Assembly: GCF_026151205.1 (NCBI RefSeq)
Contig: NC_087082.1
Coordinates: 11,169,997 to 11,231,996, forward strand
Direction of reading: 5' to 3'
From: Bolinopsis microptera
Taxonomy: Eukaryota > Ctenophora > Tentaculata > Lobata > Bolinopsidae
Length of the DNA stretch: 62,000 bases
The translations under genes were made by a program, and so were the position numbers. Shown here piece by piece: positions 12,918 through 23,800 of this stretch. Below the pieces are notes generated by a model, which was not told where the DNA came from, did not search any database, and was given only the letters and a program-made list of their open reading frames with translations. Each line of letters starts with the position of its first letter. Within the stretch, counting starts at the first letter, position 1.

Positions 12918-14022
12918 AGGTAGCGTACTCGATCTAGTTCAACAAATAATTTCTGCTTGTAGTCCAACGGTTATTACCGGGTCCTCATCAATACTGATAT
13001 GATGCTTAAAGCATGGAATATTTAATGCACGATAACCTGCATTTGAGGAAGATGACCTTTAACGGGTGATACTTACTTGTAAAATATTTGTTTCAGGACC
13101 GTCGACGAGGATCCAACTCGGCGCGCGTCTTGGTAGGTTATAATTATAAACCTACAAAATGACTTGTGATTATATGAATATGATCATCAAAGCTGGTCAT
13201 AATATTTCGTATCTATTGTCATGTTTTTACACAACTTTCATAATCGCGATCATCCCAGGAAAAGTTACCGGCTGGTGGTGGTACTAGAGTTGGTTTAATT
13301 TAAACAAACGGCTTGACCTCGCGCGCGACAACAAGCATGATTTGCACGCGTGGCGTATTCGATTGTTCAAGCAGCTTCCACGTGACACAATTCAGCCAAC
13401 CAGAGTACCGGAATCCGCAAAGTTAAAGTTGCAAACTTTTGATCGGCCCGGAAGGGGACTTTTCTGGAGATTTTGAGATAACTCAACAATTACGTTGTCT
13501 TGAATTTTCCTCCTGAAGAGGTAACGTTACTTTTAAAAGAGGCCAGGAACATGTTACAAAAACCGGAAGTCTCCAACTCTTTTACTTTCAAAGTTAAGCC
13601 CCATCCGGTCAGGGTTCCTGGGATAGATACTGATCTACTGATATTTTGACATTTTTTACAGCTTAACACATAACAATTGCCTTTTTTTGACGGATGTTAC
13701 TCGTCTAAATTTCTTCGAAGTAGCGCCGCCGCTTTCTTCTCGAAGTAGCGCGCGCCGGGCCAGATCATTAACAATGGTCAATCTTTTTTGCCCATTGAAT
13801 GAAAAATTAATTTACAAATTATTTAATAAAAGATGAAAAAAATTTAGATGTTTGATGATTTTGAATGCCTTCGAGCGTTCATTTTAATGTTCAATAAAAT
13901 ATGCTGTTTTATAGCAATAATATATTTGAGATTATGTTATATGCTATTGTTTTGCCTATCGCTCCCTTATCTGTTATCTAACTAGACTATCACTAACGCG
14001 AACGAGCTAGTTTAACGAATAT

Positions 14023-14148
14023 TTGTAGCGCGATGCACTACTGGGTCGCGCCGCGCATCAAATAATTCTTCTCGCAACCACTTCGGTAGATCGGCGAGAT
14101 GCACCACTGTGCCTCACCGAGCTGCGAAGGATTGACATCGTGAATCAA
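14023..14148 (+). mobile_element. Short element with 9-bp TSD, copy 1
   Basis: 126 bp from TTGTAGCGC to GTGAATCAA, flanked by AACGAATAT on both sides (14014-14022 and 14149-14157). Nine-base duplications fit Mutator-like elements among DNA transposons. Weak inverted ends TTG...CAA. Confidence 0.85.
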
Positions 14149-14510
14149 AACGAATATATGACATCTAACTTAGCTCTACTTGTCCATTGTTAATGGACTA
14201 GCCCGGCGCGCGCTACTTAGCTTCGTAGCACTTGCCTCGGCTTGTACTGTAGGGAGTGCACCATATAAAAATAAACTTGCTCGGATTTTAAAAATTTTTG
14301 TACCATTGTTTTCTAGAGACTGTGAAAATTTTCACAATACCAAATTTGTCAAACCTTTTTGGAAAGATTAGTGAGTTTCGCCTAGGTGCCATATTTGATG
14401 GTGCGCGGCTTTTGGAGCAAAATTAGCTGTAAAAGTCGCGTAATTTGACCAAATTTGACCAAATTCGTTGATTTTTGTCGTATTATTTGGATATATCTTC
14501 AGTTCCTTGA

Positions 14511-14642
14511 TTGTAGCGCAATGCACTACTGGGTCGCGCGCGCATTAAATCATAAATAATGCTTCTCGCAACCACTTCGGTAGATCGGCGAGATGCACCA
14601 CTGTGCCTCACTGAGCTGCGAAGGATTGACATCGTGAATCAA
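14511..14642 (+). mobile_element. Short element with 9-bp TSD, copy 2
   Basis: 132 bp, about 90 per cent like copy 1, flanked by GTTCCTTGA (14502-14510 and 14643-14651). The opposite arm of the complex shows the uninterrupted site near 12545-12560, confirming insertion after the inverted duplication arose. Confidence 0.88.
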
Positions 14643-15170
14643 GTTCCTTGAATGAGATCATTCTGAAAATTGGCGACGACCTTAACCAATAAGGCTTTCA
14701 CAACTGTCCGAAAAATTTGGTGGATATTGGAGTACAGTTGATGTAGTGATCAAAATGGGGCAAAATACGCTGCTTTTAGCTGTAACATAATGTCTGATGG
14801 TTGGATATGCTTTAAACTTTTCGGACACTTTCCTTGTAAGTCTATGAGTAAGCTTACCAATTTTTGTTGCAATCGGAGGTCGGGAAGGATACTTAATATC
14901 TATTTGTTTGAAGAAAATTGTGCTGGCCGAAATTAGCGCTAAAAAACCATCCTACAGTCGGCACGCGCGGCTCACTGTCGATGGCGCACTACCTACTTGT
15001 AGGTTTACAACCTACCAGGACGCGCGCCAAGTTGGACTCGTCGACGGTCCAATATATGGAACAGATATTTTACGAGTATCACCCGTTAAGCCTCGGCACT
15101 CGCCGGCCATTTCGAGAAGAAAGCGGCGCGGCGCGCGCTATACTTCGAAGAAATTTATACGAGTAACATA

Positions 15171-16869
15171 CGTCAAAGCTCTACAAATATATTATTTTTC
15201 GCCGTAATTTTCGCCCTCAATAATCGCGATTTTTTGTCCTTGTTGCTAGAGCCAGAGGTTCACTTTTATTTTAGACTTTAGTCAACTGTAATATTCGACC
15301 ATCACCAAGCAAAAGGCGTAGTTGTGTTGCAGTTTTTGTACAAATAAAACATAAATTAAAAACTTTGCAACGTTAATCTAGATCACTATCAGCATATATA
15401 CAAAAACTAATTCACAAACGTGATATGCACTTTCAAGTTCAACTTAATGTCTCGTATGGAAATTAAATAAATAATATACAGCCTATAAGGCAACAGAATA
15501 ATCACAGTTATTCCGTCCAGTCTATTAAAATGAGAGCAAAAACATTGAACTATGTTTTCACTCACAATTCTAATTCTAGTAAAATACATACGTTTTATAA
15601 TTATATGGTTTAAATCTGACATAAATGAGTACAATTGTTCATATTGTAAATTTTAAAAATGAGATGGTCACCGTCAAAATACATCTGCAAAACTAGCAAT
15701 ACTTCAAAGAGGGTCCATCTAGTCTTAGCAGTAAAAAACAAATAAATGAATAATCAATATGTATCACTATCAGTATCATCAAAATATGATGTTCATAGAC
15801 ATATTATGATTATCATCTGCCTAATTGACGGTTACAATTAAAATTTCCATGAGAGAAAATAGATATTTTTGAAGTGTCATAAAGCAGCTAAGTCAGCTCA
15901 AAATTAACTTAAACGCTGAAAAAAAAATCGTTTATAAGTTCTATTTTTGTTAAAAATAAACATTAATTTAATTTCTTTTTTGTGTTAAATAATTTTAACA
16001 ATCATACAACGTAAACTGTAAACAAAAAAGGAAACAAAACATGTATTTTCTGATTTCAGGACTGTTTTCAACGAATATAAGTTAAAGTATACTAAAGTAG
16101 ATTAAAAAGTACTATACTTGAGCAGCTGATAGTTTTTTAGTCGCATAGTATGAACTTTTGTTTAGATAGATGTTCTTTCTCTGTTCGAATAAGAGTAAGT
16201 GACGAATTGTTTTAGGTAAAAATTTAATTGAGTAATTTTCTGACTGTGACGTCCATAATCGTTTTAATACTTTCAATACAGCTATATTATAATAATAACA
16301 AATAATTAGAGATTATTGTGGACGTGTCAGCCAGATGATTATTTTATGAAAGTTTTACCAAAAACAGCTCATCACCTAGTCGAACGGAGAAAGAAAATTA
16401 ATCAAAAGATTTAAAAAAACCAAATTATCATGGTTATAACTTTTTCGTTCTGGACAAGTAAATGCGACAGACAACAGAATCATAATAATGTAATCCAAAA
16501 ACCTATAAACAATCAAATAGCTTGGGTACCTTGAATCTATATTCAATGAATCTTAATTACAAAATAATTTATGTAAGGTAAACGAATAAACTTATCTACA
16601 ACTATCTACATTAAATAACAACTAATGGACTTTCTACAACATTAAATAACGATTAATTTGCAATTCACGGCTCAACCAAGTAACGGTTGTTATACAATAT
16701 TTTTTCAAAGTCCTTTCTTATAGGACAAGTTTATTATTATTAACAAGTTTTGTAGATTTACATTTTTATCAGTTCATCTATTATTAGTTAAATCGTATTC
16801 GTTGTTCCCTGTTCTCAAGAAATATAGAAGCTACACTCTATATCCAGATTTAACTAGATTGACCTACTG
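15171..16869. other. No gene recognised
   Basis: Very AT-rich flank beyond the orphan terminal exon; nothing identifiable. Confidence 0.5.
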
Positions 16870-16990
16870 TTAATCTAGTTCCATAACGTCTGCAAATTCG
16901 TCATACAAGAAGTCGCCTCTGTGACCGTATTCGACCAGTGTGACCACTTTCTTTCCACTTAAAGACCCTTTTTCCACTCTACAACGTGCA
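16870..16990 (-). CDS. Unassigned terminal exon-like ORF
   Basis: Acceptor CATCAACTACAG followed by a 39-residue frame reading ARCRVEKGSLSGKKVVTLVE then YGHRGDFLYDEFADVMELD and TAA. Composition and codon use look coding, unlike its AT-rich surroundings. It needs an upstream exon ending two bases into a codon; exon 24 already has a stop, and exon 21 has the right phase. It may be an alternative last exon of the phosphodiesterase gene or the end of another minus-strand gene. I do not recognise the peptide. Confidence 0.45.
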
Positions 16991-17668
16991 CTGTAGTTGA
17001 TGGGGCAGTATCACTTTCACTTTAGTATTTTGTTCTCTGTTTAACATGCTCTAGCATGTACTGGCATTATTTGAACGCCAGTTCTTGTATGTGTACATTT
17101 CTATATTATTAGTATTACCTTTTGTTATTTTGTGTGCCTTTTTGGAATCTGTATTAGAAAAATTTGAGCGTCTGGGCTGGTGTGTACTATGATTACATTG
17201 CTTTGAATTTGTATATTGAATTATATTGTATTTTAGTGCTATGTAACCAGGCGGCAAATTTGAAATGCGTTATGATGGGGTCCGTAGTCCCCACACATAG
17301 TATCATGTCCTTGTTTTACTGACTACTTCAATGAAGATCGTACATATATATGAGATCGCGAGTATATATATATACAATCTTACAAAGCAAGATTAAGAGT
17401 TATGTAAGCAATAGGAGTCAGCTACGAATCTGCCTGTAAAATGTAGCTAATTCAAATCTAAAAGTGAACCTAGTGGTGGAAATCAGTTGACGATATAATA
17501 TGAAACTGTCCAATTACAATAATTGCCCTCACAATTGTCTCAGTTTGTGCGGTTCAATCTACCGATTATATCTCTATTTTACCCTATTTTAATCAAATAT
17601 ACACTATATCAGTTGGTTTATGTCCTAAAATGTAGAGTTAACCGGCCAAACAATGCGAATAAAATAAA

Positions 17669-17821
17669 CTATCGCTGTCTATATTTAGAGTACATTCCAC
17701 TGTATTTGCTGACAGCTCCAGAGGATGATATCTTGTTGTTGTTGTTGTCTCCTCTGACGATCGGTTTAGATGCAAGAGCAGCTCTGTTTGTCTGAACGTT
17801 TTGGGCGCCCTGGTTGAGATA
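17669..17821 (-). CDS. Probable PDE10-like terminal exon 24
   Basis: Acceptor TTTCTAACAG, phase 0 from exon 23. Reads [20 protein letters not shown] then [20 protein letters not shown] and [10 protein letters not shown], stop TAG. An Asn run and Ser/Lys-rich disordered-looking end. A possible ATTAAA poly(A) signal lies near 17588-17593. Confidence 0.6.
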   Translation of the reverse strand, partial: YLNQGAQNVQTNRAALASKPIVRGDNNNNKISSSGAVSKYSGMYSKYRQR

Positions 17822-20800
17822 CTGTTAGAAAGTTATCTAGAATAGGATAAAAAACGTTTTGGGTGCAGTGAGATTTTTAAGGTAATGTGATATTGGGCTT
17901 TCTAAAAATATCTGCTGGGAACCTTCACAAGAAAAATCTCGGAGTCGCATTTTTATCTGAAGACAATTGCACAGTTAACACAATTTCGCAGTAAAATCTT
18001 ACTGCAGGTCTAAGTTTACGAAAGGATTTCTTGGCCCCGGCCTCCTTGTAAGCCACCCCAGGTTCCAGATACTTCCTCATAGGTCCAGTTATCTGTTGTT
18101 TCTTGTAGCTCAGCCAGCTGTCGCCCGTCTTCTTGGGGTTGATCCAGGTGTCTGTACCGGCAATCTTCTTGCTCCGGGAGTCCAGCCTGGTGTGTCTGGC
18201 CGTGTACCGGTTTTCAAACCCCCCGTTTAGCGATAAACGTTTACCACTGATAGACTCTATTGAGACCTGGGTATTATTTAGAGGCTTTTAAGGCCACAGG
18301 GGGGGGGGGGGGGGGGGGGGGGGTCCGAGGTCAATTTTGAGATTTTGAGATATGTTGAAGAGCTCGATCTAAATTTTCAAATGCTTTTGTCCTTACTGTT
18401 AACGGGCTCTTCTCTTGTAGTTTTGGGAACAACGGAAACAACAGTTTAGGAGAAGTGGTTTAAAAATAAACTAACTTTTACGACACGAAACATCTGTATT
18501 TATATTACCTGCCGTGCCGATCTTAATAACTATTCTGACGTCACACTAATGTTTAGTGCTCGAGCTGACCGAGGTTAAATGAGGCTTAGTCCACCTGCTA
18601 TGGTCATGTGACCTAGGTCACATGACTTACAACCAATGGACGGCTACCTCGCCTAGTTGTCAACCAATGGTAAAATTCCAGTATATTTTGCACAGCATCT
18701 CTTAGTCAGAGCGTTCACTTAAATGCATGGTTGAATGAACTGACCCTAATGGTCCTAGAAAGGTCACGATCAAGACACCTGTGTCCTGTTCAATATCATC
18801 TTAATCATAATTATGCAATCCTATTACCTAACATTACCGAAAACAAAGTTTCCTATTTGAAGATATCGCGCGTTGAATTTTGAGGTTTACCTGTAATTCT
18901 ATTGTAAATGAAAACTTTAAATGCAATTGTGTTCAAAATCTATCTTCTTTTTTAGTTTATGACTTAGAACCTTGTAACTTGCCAACAATGTTCTTAAAGG
19001 TATTTTGAGTTTTTGTTATGTAACGATTTATGATATCTTGCTCCAAAGCTGAGATATGAGGTTAACCATGAGCGAGAATTACAAAATTTACAAAATTTAA
19101 AATGGTTAACCTCCTAAAAAGAGTTAGGAGCAAAATTACAACAATCGTTACATAACAAACTTTTAAATTTATGTCAGGAACATAAGTTCCAAATTTGAGG
19201 TGAAATGGATAAAAGCTCTAGGAGAAGATAGGTTTTTGAGGTGGTAAATAAATTGTTCAGGAGAGTCAAAAGACCATGATTCTGAGAAAATATGTTAACC
19301 TCAATTTTCCAACAAATAAAGGACATATAATAGTTCTGTTCACATTGGATGGCCAATTGATACCCATTGATAAGTTTAACTTGTGACGAGAGCAACAAAA
19401 TGTTAAGAACTGGTTATTTGTGAGGTTAACTGATTAAAAAGGCAATAGTTAACCTCAATTTTACGACAAACTAGGCGCTCTGGGGGGCTAAGGGTGGTGT
19501 GCAAGCGTCAGATAGTACGTGGTCTGCCAACTGGCAAAAAACTTTTTTTCGACCTCGGACCCCCCCCCCCCCCCTGTGGCCTTAAAACGTCTATTTAATT
19601 GGGTGACACCTAATTTTCGGGTGACTCGTGAGCTGTGAAACTGTTAGCGTTGAAATTTGAGCTATAACTCAAGCTAGGATTAGTGTGAAACATACTGTGG
19701 GTGGGAAGAAGGGGGGGGGGGGGGGGCGGGTTCATATTTCCAAGTTTCTATGACTACTTTAGATGACGATGTCTTCTCCGGTGAGGTTGAAGCCAGGGCC
19801 CCAATTACAAAGTGACAACATGTCAGCTGCCAGGCTGACCTGTTCATGTTGGGGGGGCGGGGGGGGGGGGGGGGGGGGGGGTGGGAAGAAGAGAATACTC
19901 TACTTATAATCAATGTTATTGGTATTCCTTCAGCGCTTTACCTTGTGGGTAGGAAATCTATCCTTGCCAACATTCTTCCCCTTTTTGTTTCCGTTAGTTT
20001 TGGTCCGTCTAAGTTTAGCGGCCGGCTTGGTAACCTCCTGATTCTCCACATTATTTGTTGGAATTTCAACAGCTTCGGGACCATGTTTAGCCACTGTCTC
20101 CCACTTTTTAAGGTTACTCCTACAGTAAATATAGGTCGTTATTTGGAAGCAAGAGCGCTGTCTTGGTTTTTTGGTTTTTTATAATACGAACAATATACGA
20201 TAAACATTTACTACGTATTTGTTTATTTGTATATTTTTCAAAAAGTTCAATCATAAACCTATAAACTAATAAAACCTAGACAACAGAAATGATTGGAAAA
20301 TATCAGTATATATAACTCACAGTGCCCCCTCGTACATAGGTGAGGTTGATGGCATTAATTCGGAGAGAAGCTTGTAAGCTGGCAAACACACCGAGGTTAT
20401 GAAATCTACCTGAGGTTATCAAGGTTAAATACTGCTAAACACAGAAATCGATCAATTACAAAACCGAAGTTATTCGTTTTACTGTGGGTGGTTCCAAACT
20501 GCTAGTTTGTAAAAGAATCAGCCAACTGGAAAAATAAACCTGGCTTTGAGCTGTTTGGGTTTCTGCTTTAGCACGGTCCATCAAAGGTAGAGGTTCGAAC
20601 CCAAGAGCCTTTTCCTGGTCTCCCTGGAAATGGTTTATTGAATTTATTCGTGCAAAACTGACTATCATAAATTGTAACTGAACTACCAATTTGGTAAAGG
20701 GCTGGCATGTATCAAAATGCATAATAAATATTTGTCATATAAGTGTGCCTGATTGAGAAACTATCCGCTCTACTGCAGTTTAATAAGTTCAGCATAGTAC

Positions 20801-23800
20801 TATGTTTACAGTACAATGTACAATAAGTGCAGTACCTGGTTGTGGAATTCTTCATTTATATGCTCCACAACGATCTTCTGAACATTCCATGGTTTGGTTA
20901 CCGCACAGAGATCACAACAGGTCATGATCAGAGCTCTGAGTCTCTGCTTGTGTTCCCTGTCATCAGAGTTGAACCTGCAGATAAGGTTCATTATAACTGA
21001 CATCAGACAAAATTGATCTTCATATGTTGGATATTTTCAAATTCTAATATCCTGGGCCGGAATTTCAGTTTTGAGGTAAATTGCCGAAGAATGGAAAAAT
21101 CGTATTCTCCCATTTTTTGTCCCATTTTCAGTTTTTAAAGACGGAATTTCCCCGACAGAAATTTCACAGTTTTGACCGAATTTTTGTCCAGAAACTAACT
21201 AGTCAGTCAACTTTAGATGGCATATGACACAATTGAGGTGGTTTACTACAGAACGCTTAATACAAAAAAAGAACATAATGATAAACTTACAAATTCTTGT
21301 TGTGAAGCTCTCTTAAAGTGGTCCTATTGTCGAAGTAAAGAGCAAGATCAGTTGCTATGATAGCGTGCTTCATGATCGCGATTACGTTAACATAGTCATC
21401 TGGCTTCAGATTAGCAAACACGTTCAAATCTTTTTGCTGAAAAATTAAAAGTTTTTTGTCAAACACAGTCTTGTAATGGCACTTTGTTCTTATATTATTA
21501 AAACCTTATCAAAGTTTCCATAGCAAAATGTGAATCAAGCGTTCAATAACAAAATCTATAGTATTGGAGAGTGACTTTTACCATGAGTAACTGGAGGGTC
21601 TGTTCGTAGTGATGATTCTCCATGATGCTGCTGGAGTAGATAGCAGAGAGGGGGTGTGCGGTAAGCTTCATGAAGCTGTTCGTGTAACCTCTGTGGTCTA
21701 GATCATGACAAATGCACCCTACAAATAAGGCTAACATCTGAAAAACAAATCAAGTCAGCCAACAAAGTCAGCCAACAAAGTCTATATTAATAGAACAAGA
21801 AATTTTCTTAATTTGATAGAGATTTCTGCGTTTTTTCGTTCGGCTTATTTGTTTTAATTTTGATGAAAAACAAATCCGTGTTTCGAGTTCATGAATCAGT
21901 TTTGAGCAACTGAGAAACAGAGGCAACACATTAGTGCGGAGGGAGCGTATAAACACTATTGGCCGTTTTCTGCACATATTTGCACTAACAGTAGAGTGGT
22001 TCATTTTACCAAAAGTTGTTCAAATAATTAGACATCATATCTTATTAGTTGCTCTATAGGGTCAGGAACGACCAAAAAAATTTTTTTGACTCTAGTGTTC
22101 CGGATATGGTCCGCACATGCCACGCCCATTTTTATAGCGTTTCTTATACAGGTAAAATAGGGAAAATCGCATTTTTTAACATGAAAGCGTCATTTCTGTG
22201 CTTTGAGACTTTCTACTCTAATATAAATGTGATGATGGCATTTCGTTTAAACATATTTTCAAAACTCTGTGACCACGCCCTGGCCGTGGACCACGCCCCT
22301 ATTTCTTATACACATAAAAACACGAAAATCGCAGATTTTTAAATGATTGGATTGATTTAGAGCTTTGAGACTTTCTACTCGAATATAAATGTGACCCAAG
22401 CATTTCGTTTGAACATGGTTTAAAATTCCTCCCCAGTCCCATTTTCAGTCTTTGCAATAGCCAATATTTGATTACAGTCCTCTTGGACAGCCACTATGGC
22501 AAGTCGATTAACACTCCCAAACCCTCTCAAATTTGGTAATAATTTAGCATCCTCGTACTTGGCTTCCCGAGCAAGCTTCTTCTCGACCACAGCCTTGGTT
22601 TTGAAGTCCCGAGTTGAAGAAATCTGCGCATCCCAGTGATGGAGTAGAAACTGTCTGTCATCTTTATGGACTCTAGAGGTGAAGATGAGGGATCTATTTG
22701 AGATGTCAAAAAGCCCTGTGTCTTGAGGACGTCTCCAAAACCAGCATACTCCCAAACGGACACGACATCGTTCTTCACAGTAACTCTAGCTAACTCTCCC
22801 GCAGCATTACCGAAATTGTGCTCAAGAATAAAGAAGAGTCTCTGTAGAACAACTTGGTTAGTGGGTAGCTTGGAGTCAGGGATTCTGTCGAGGAGCTTTC
22901 CTATCAATGGAATCTCTCTTCTAGGCTTTCTTCGCTTTCCTTTGGAGGTTGACATTGTTGGTTGACTGATAATTACTCATCGTTTTTAGTTCTTTTAAAC
23001 GTTATTGCCGGTGTCAGCACTTACCAGGGTTTGTTATGTGACTCGTGGACGCTACAAGGATGTCAAGGGCCAGATCTTGTTCAACATTCATTGACCATGG
23101 ACCATGGTCCATGGTGTCCATGGTGTCAACGGTATCTTTTGGCTCACATTTCTGGACCTCGTTAGTCTTTAGTCATGTTATGCTGATCCAGTTAGTGACG
23201 AGCTATGAAGTAATCATTCGATCTCATTAATACTGATCCTATCAATGACGATCTATAGAGTTATCAAATTTTAAACCATGTTCAAACGAAATGCTTGGGT
23301 CACATTTATATTCGAGTAGAAAGTCTCAAAGCTCTAAATCAATCCAATCATTTAAAAATCTGCGATTTTCGTGTTTTTATGTGTATAAGAAATAGGGGCG
23401 TGGTCCACGGCCAGGGCGTGGTCACAGAGTTTTGAAAATATGTTTAAACGAAATGCCATCATCACATTTATATTAGAGTAGAAAGTCTCAAAGCACAGAA
23501 ATGACGCTTTCATGTTAAAAAATGCGATTTTCCCTATTTTACCTGTATAAGAAACGCTATAAAAATGGGCGTGGCATGTGCGGACCATATCCGGAACACT
23601 AGAGTCAAAAAAATTTTTTTGGTCGTTCCTGACCCTATAGAGCAACTAATAAGATATGATGTCTAATTATTTGAACAACTTTTGGTAAAATGAACCACTC
23701 TAACTAACAGTTGTTTTTCGAATTTTTTGCACAGTTCGGAACTTCCCGCACAATTTTTCACAATTCTAGTTTCATATTAATCAAAATTGGATCTAACTAT

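Larger units (their letters stand above)
11826..15170. repeat. Nested inverted-repeat complex
   Basis: Arms 11826-12806 and 14256-14998 are inverted copies (e.g. GATGGTTTTTTAGCGCTAAT against its complement near 14930; GCAAGTTTATTTTTAT against its complement near 14265). The left arm is split by an insertion at 11898-12281 and the right arm by one at 14511-14651. Further inverted similarity joins 13060-13150 to 15000-15100 (ACCGTCGACGAG, GGCGCGCGTC) and 13695-13755 to 15110-15170 (AAATTTCTTCGAAGTA). No gene. Confidence 0.85.
21992..23702. mobile_element. Foldback/long-TIR DNA transposon with 8-bp TSD
   Basis: Two inverted arms of 436 bp flank an 839-bp core. The element starts TAGAGTGGTTCATTTTACC and ends with its complement. 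ACTAACAG occurs immediately outside both ends (21984-21991 and 23703-23710), an exact 8-bp target-site duplication as in hAT-type elements. The arms encode the same 97-codon shadow frame, so they are essentially identical: young or homogenised. It sits in intron 16 of the phosphodiesterase and carries a broken gene fragment. Confidence 0.92.

Noticed and set aside
19680-19913. 77-codon ORF as a standalone gene
   Set aside because: Start and end are in homopolymer G runs; only the middle might be an exon.
22049-22342. 97-codon ORF, present identically at 23352-23645
   Set aside because: It lies in the two arms of a foldback element; identity reflects the repeat, not selection on a protein.
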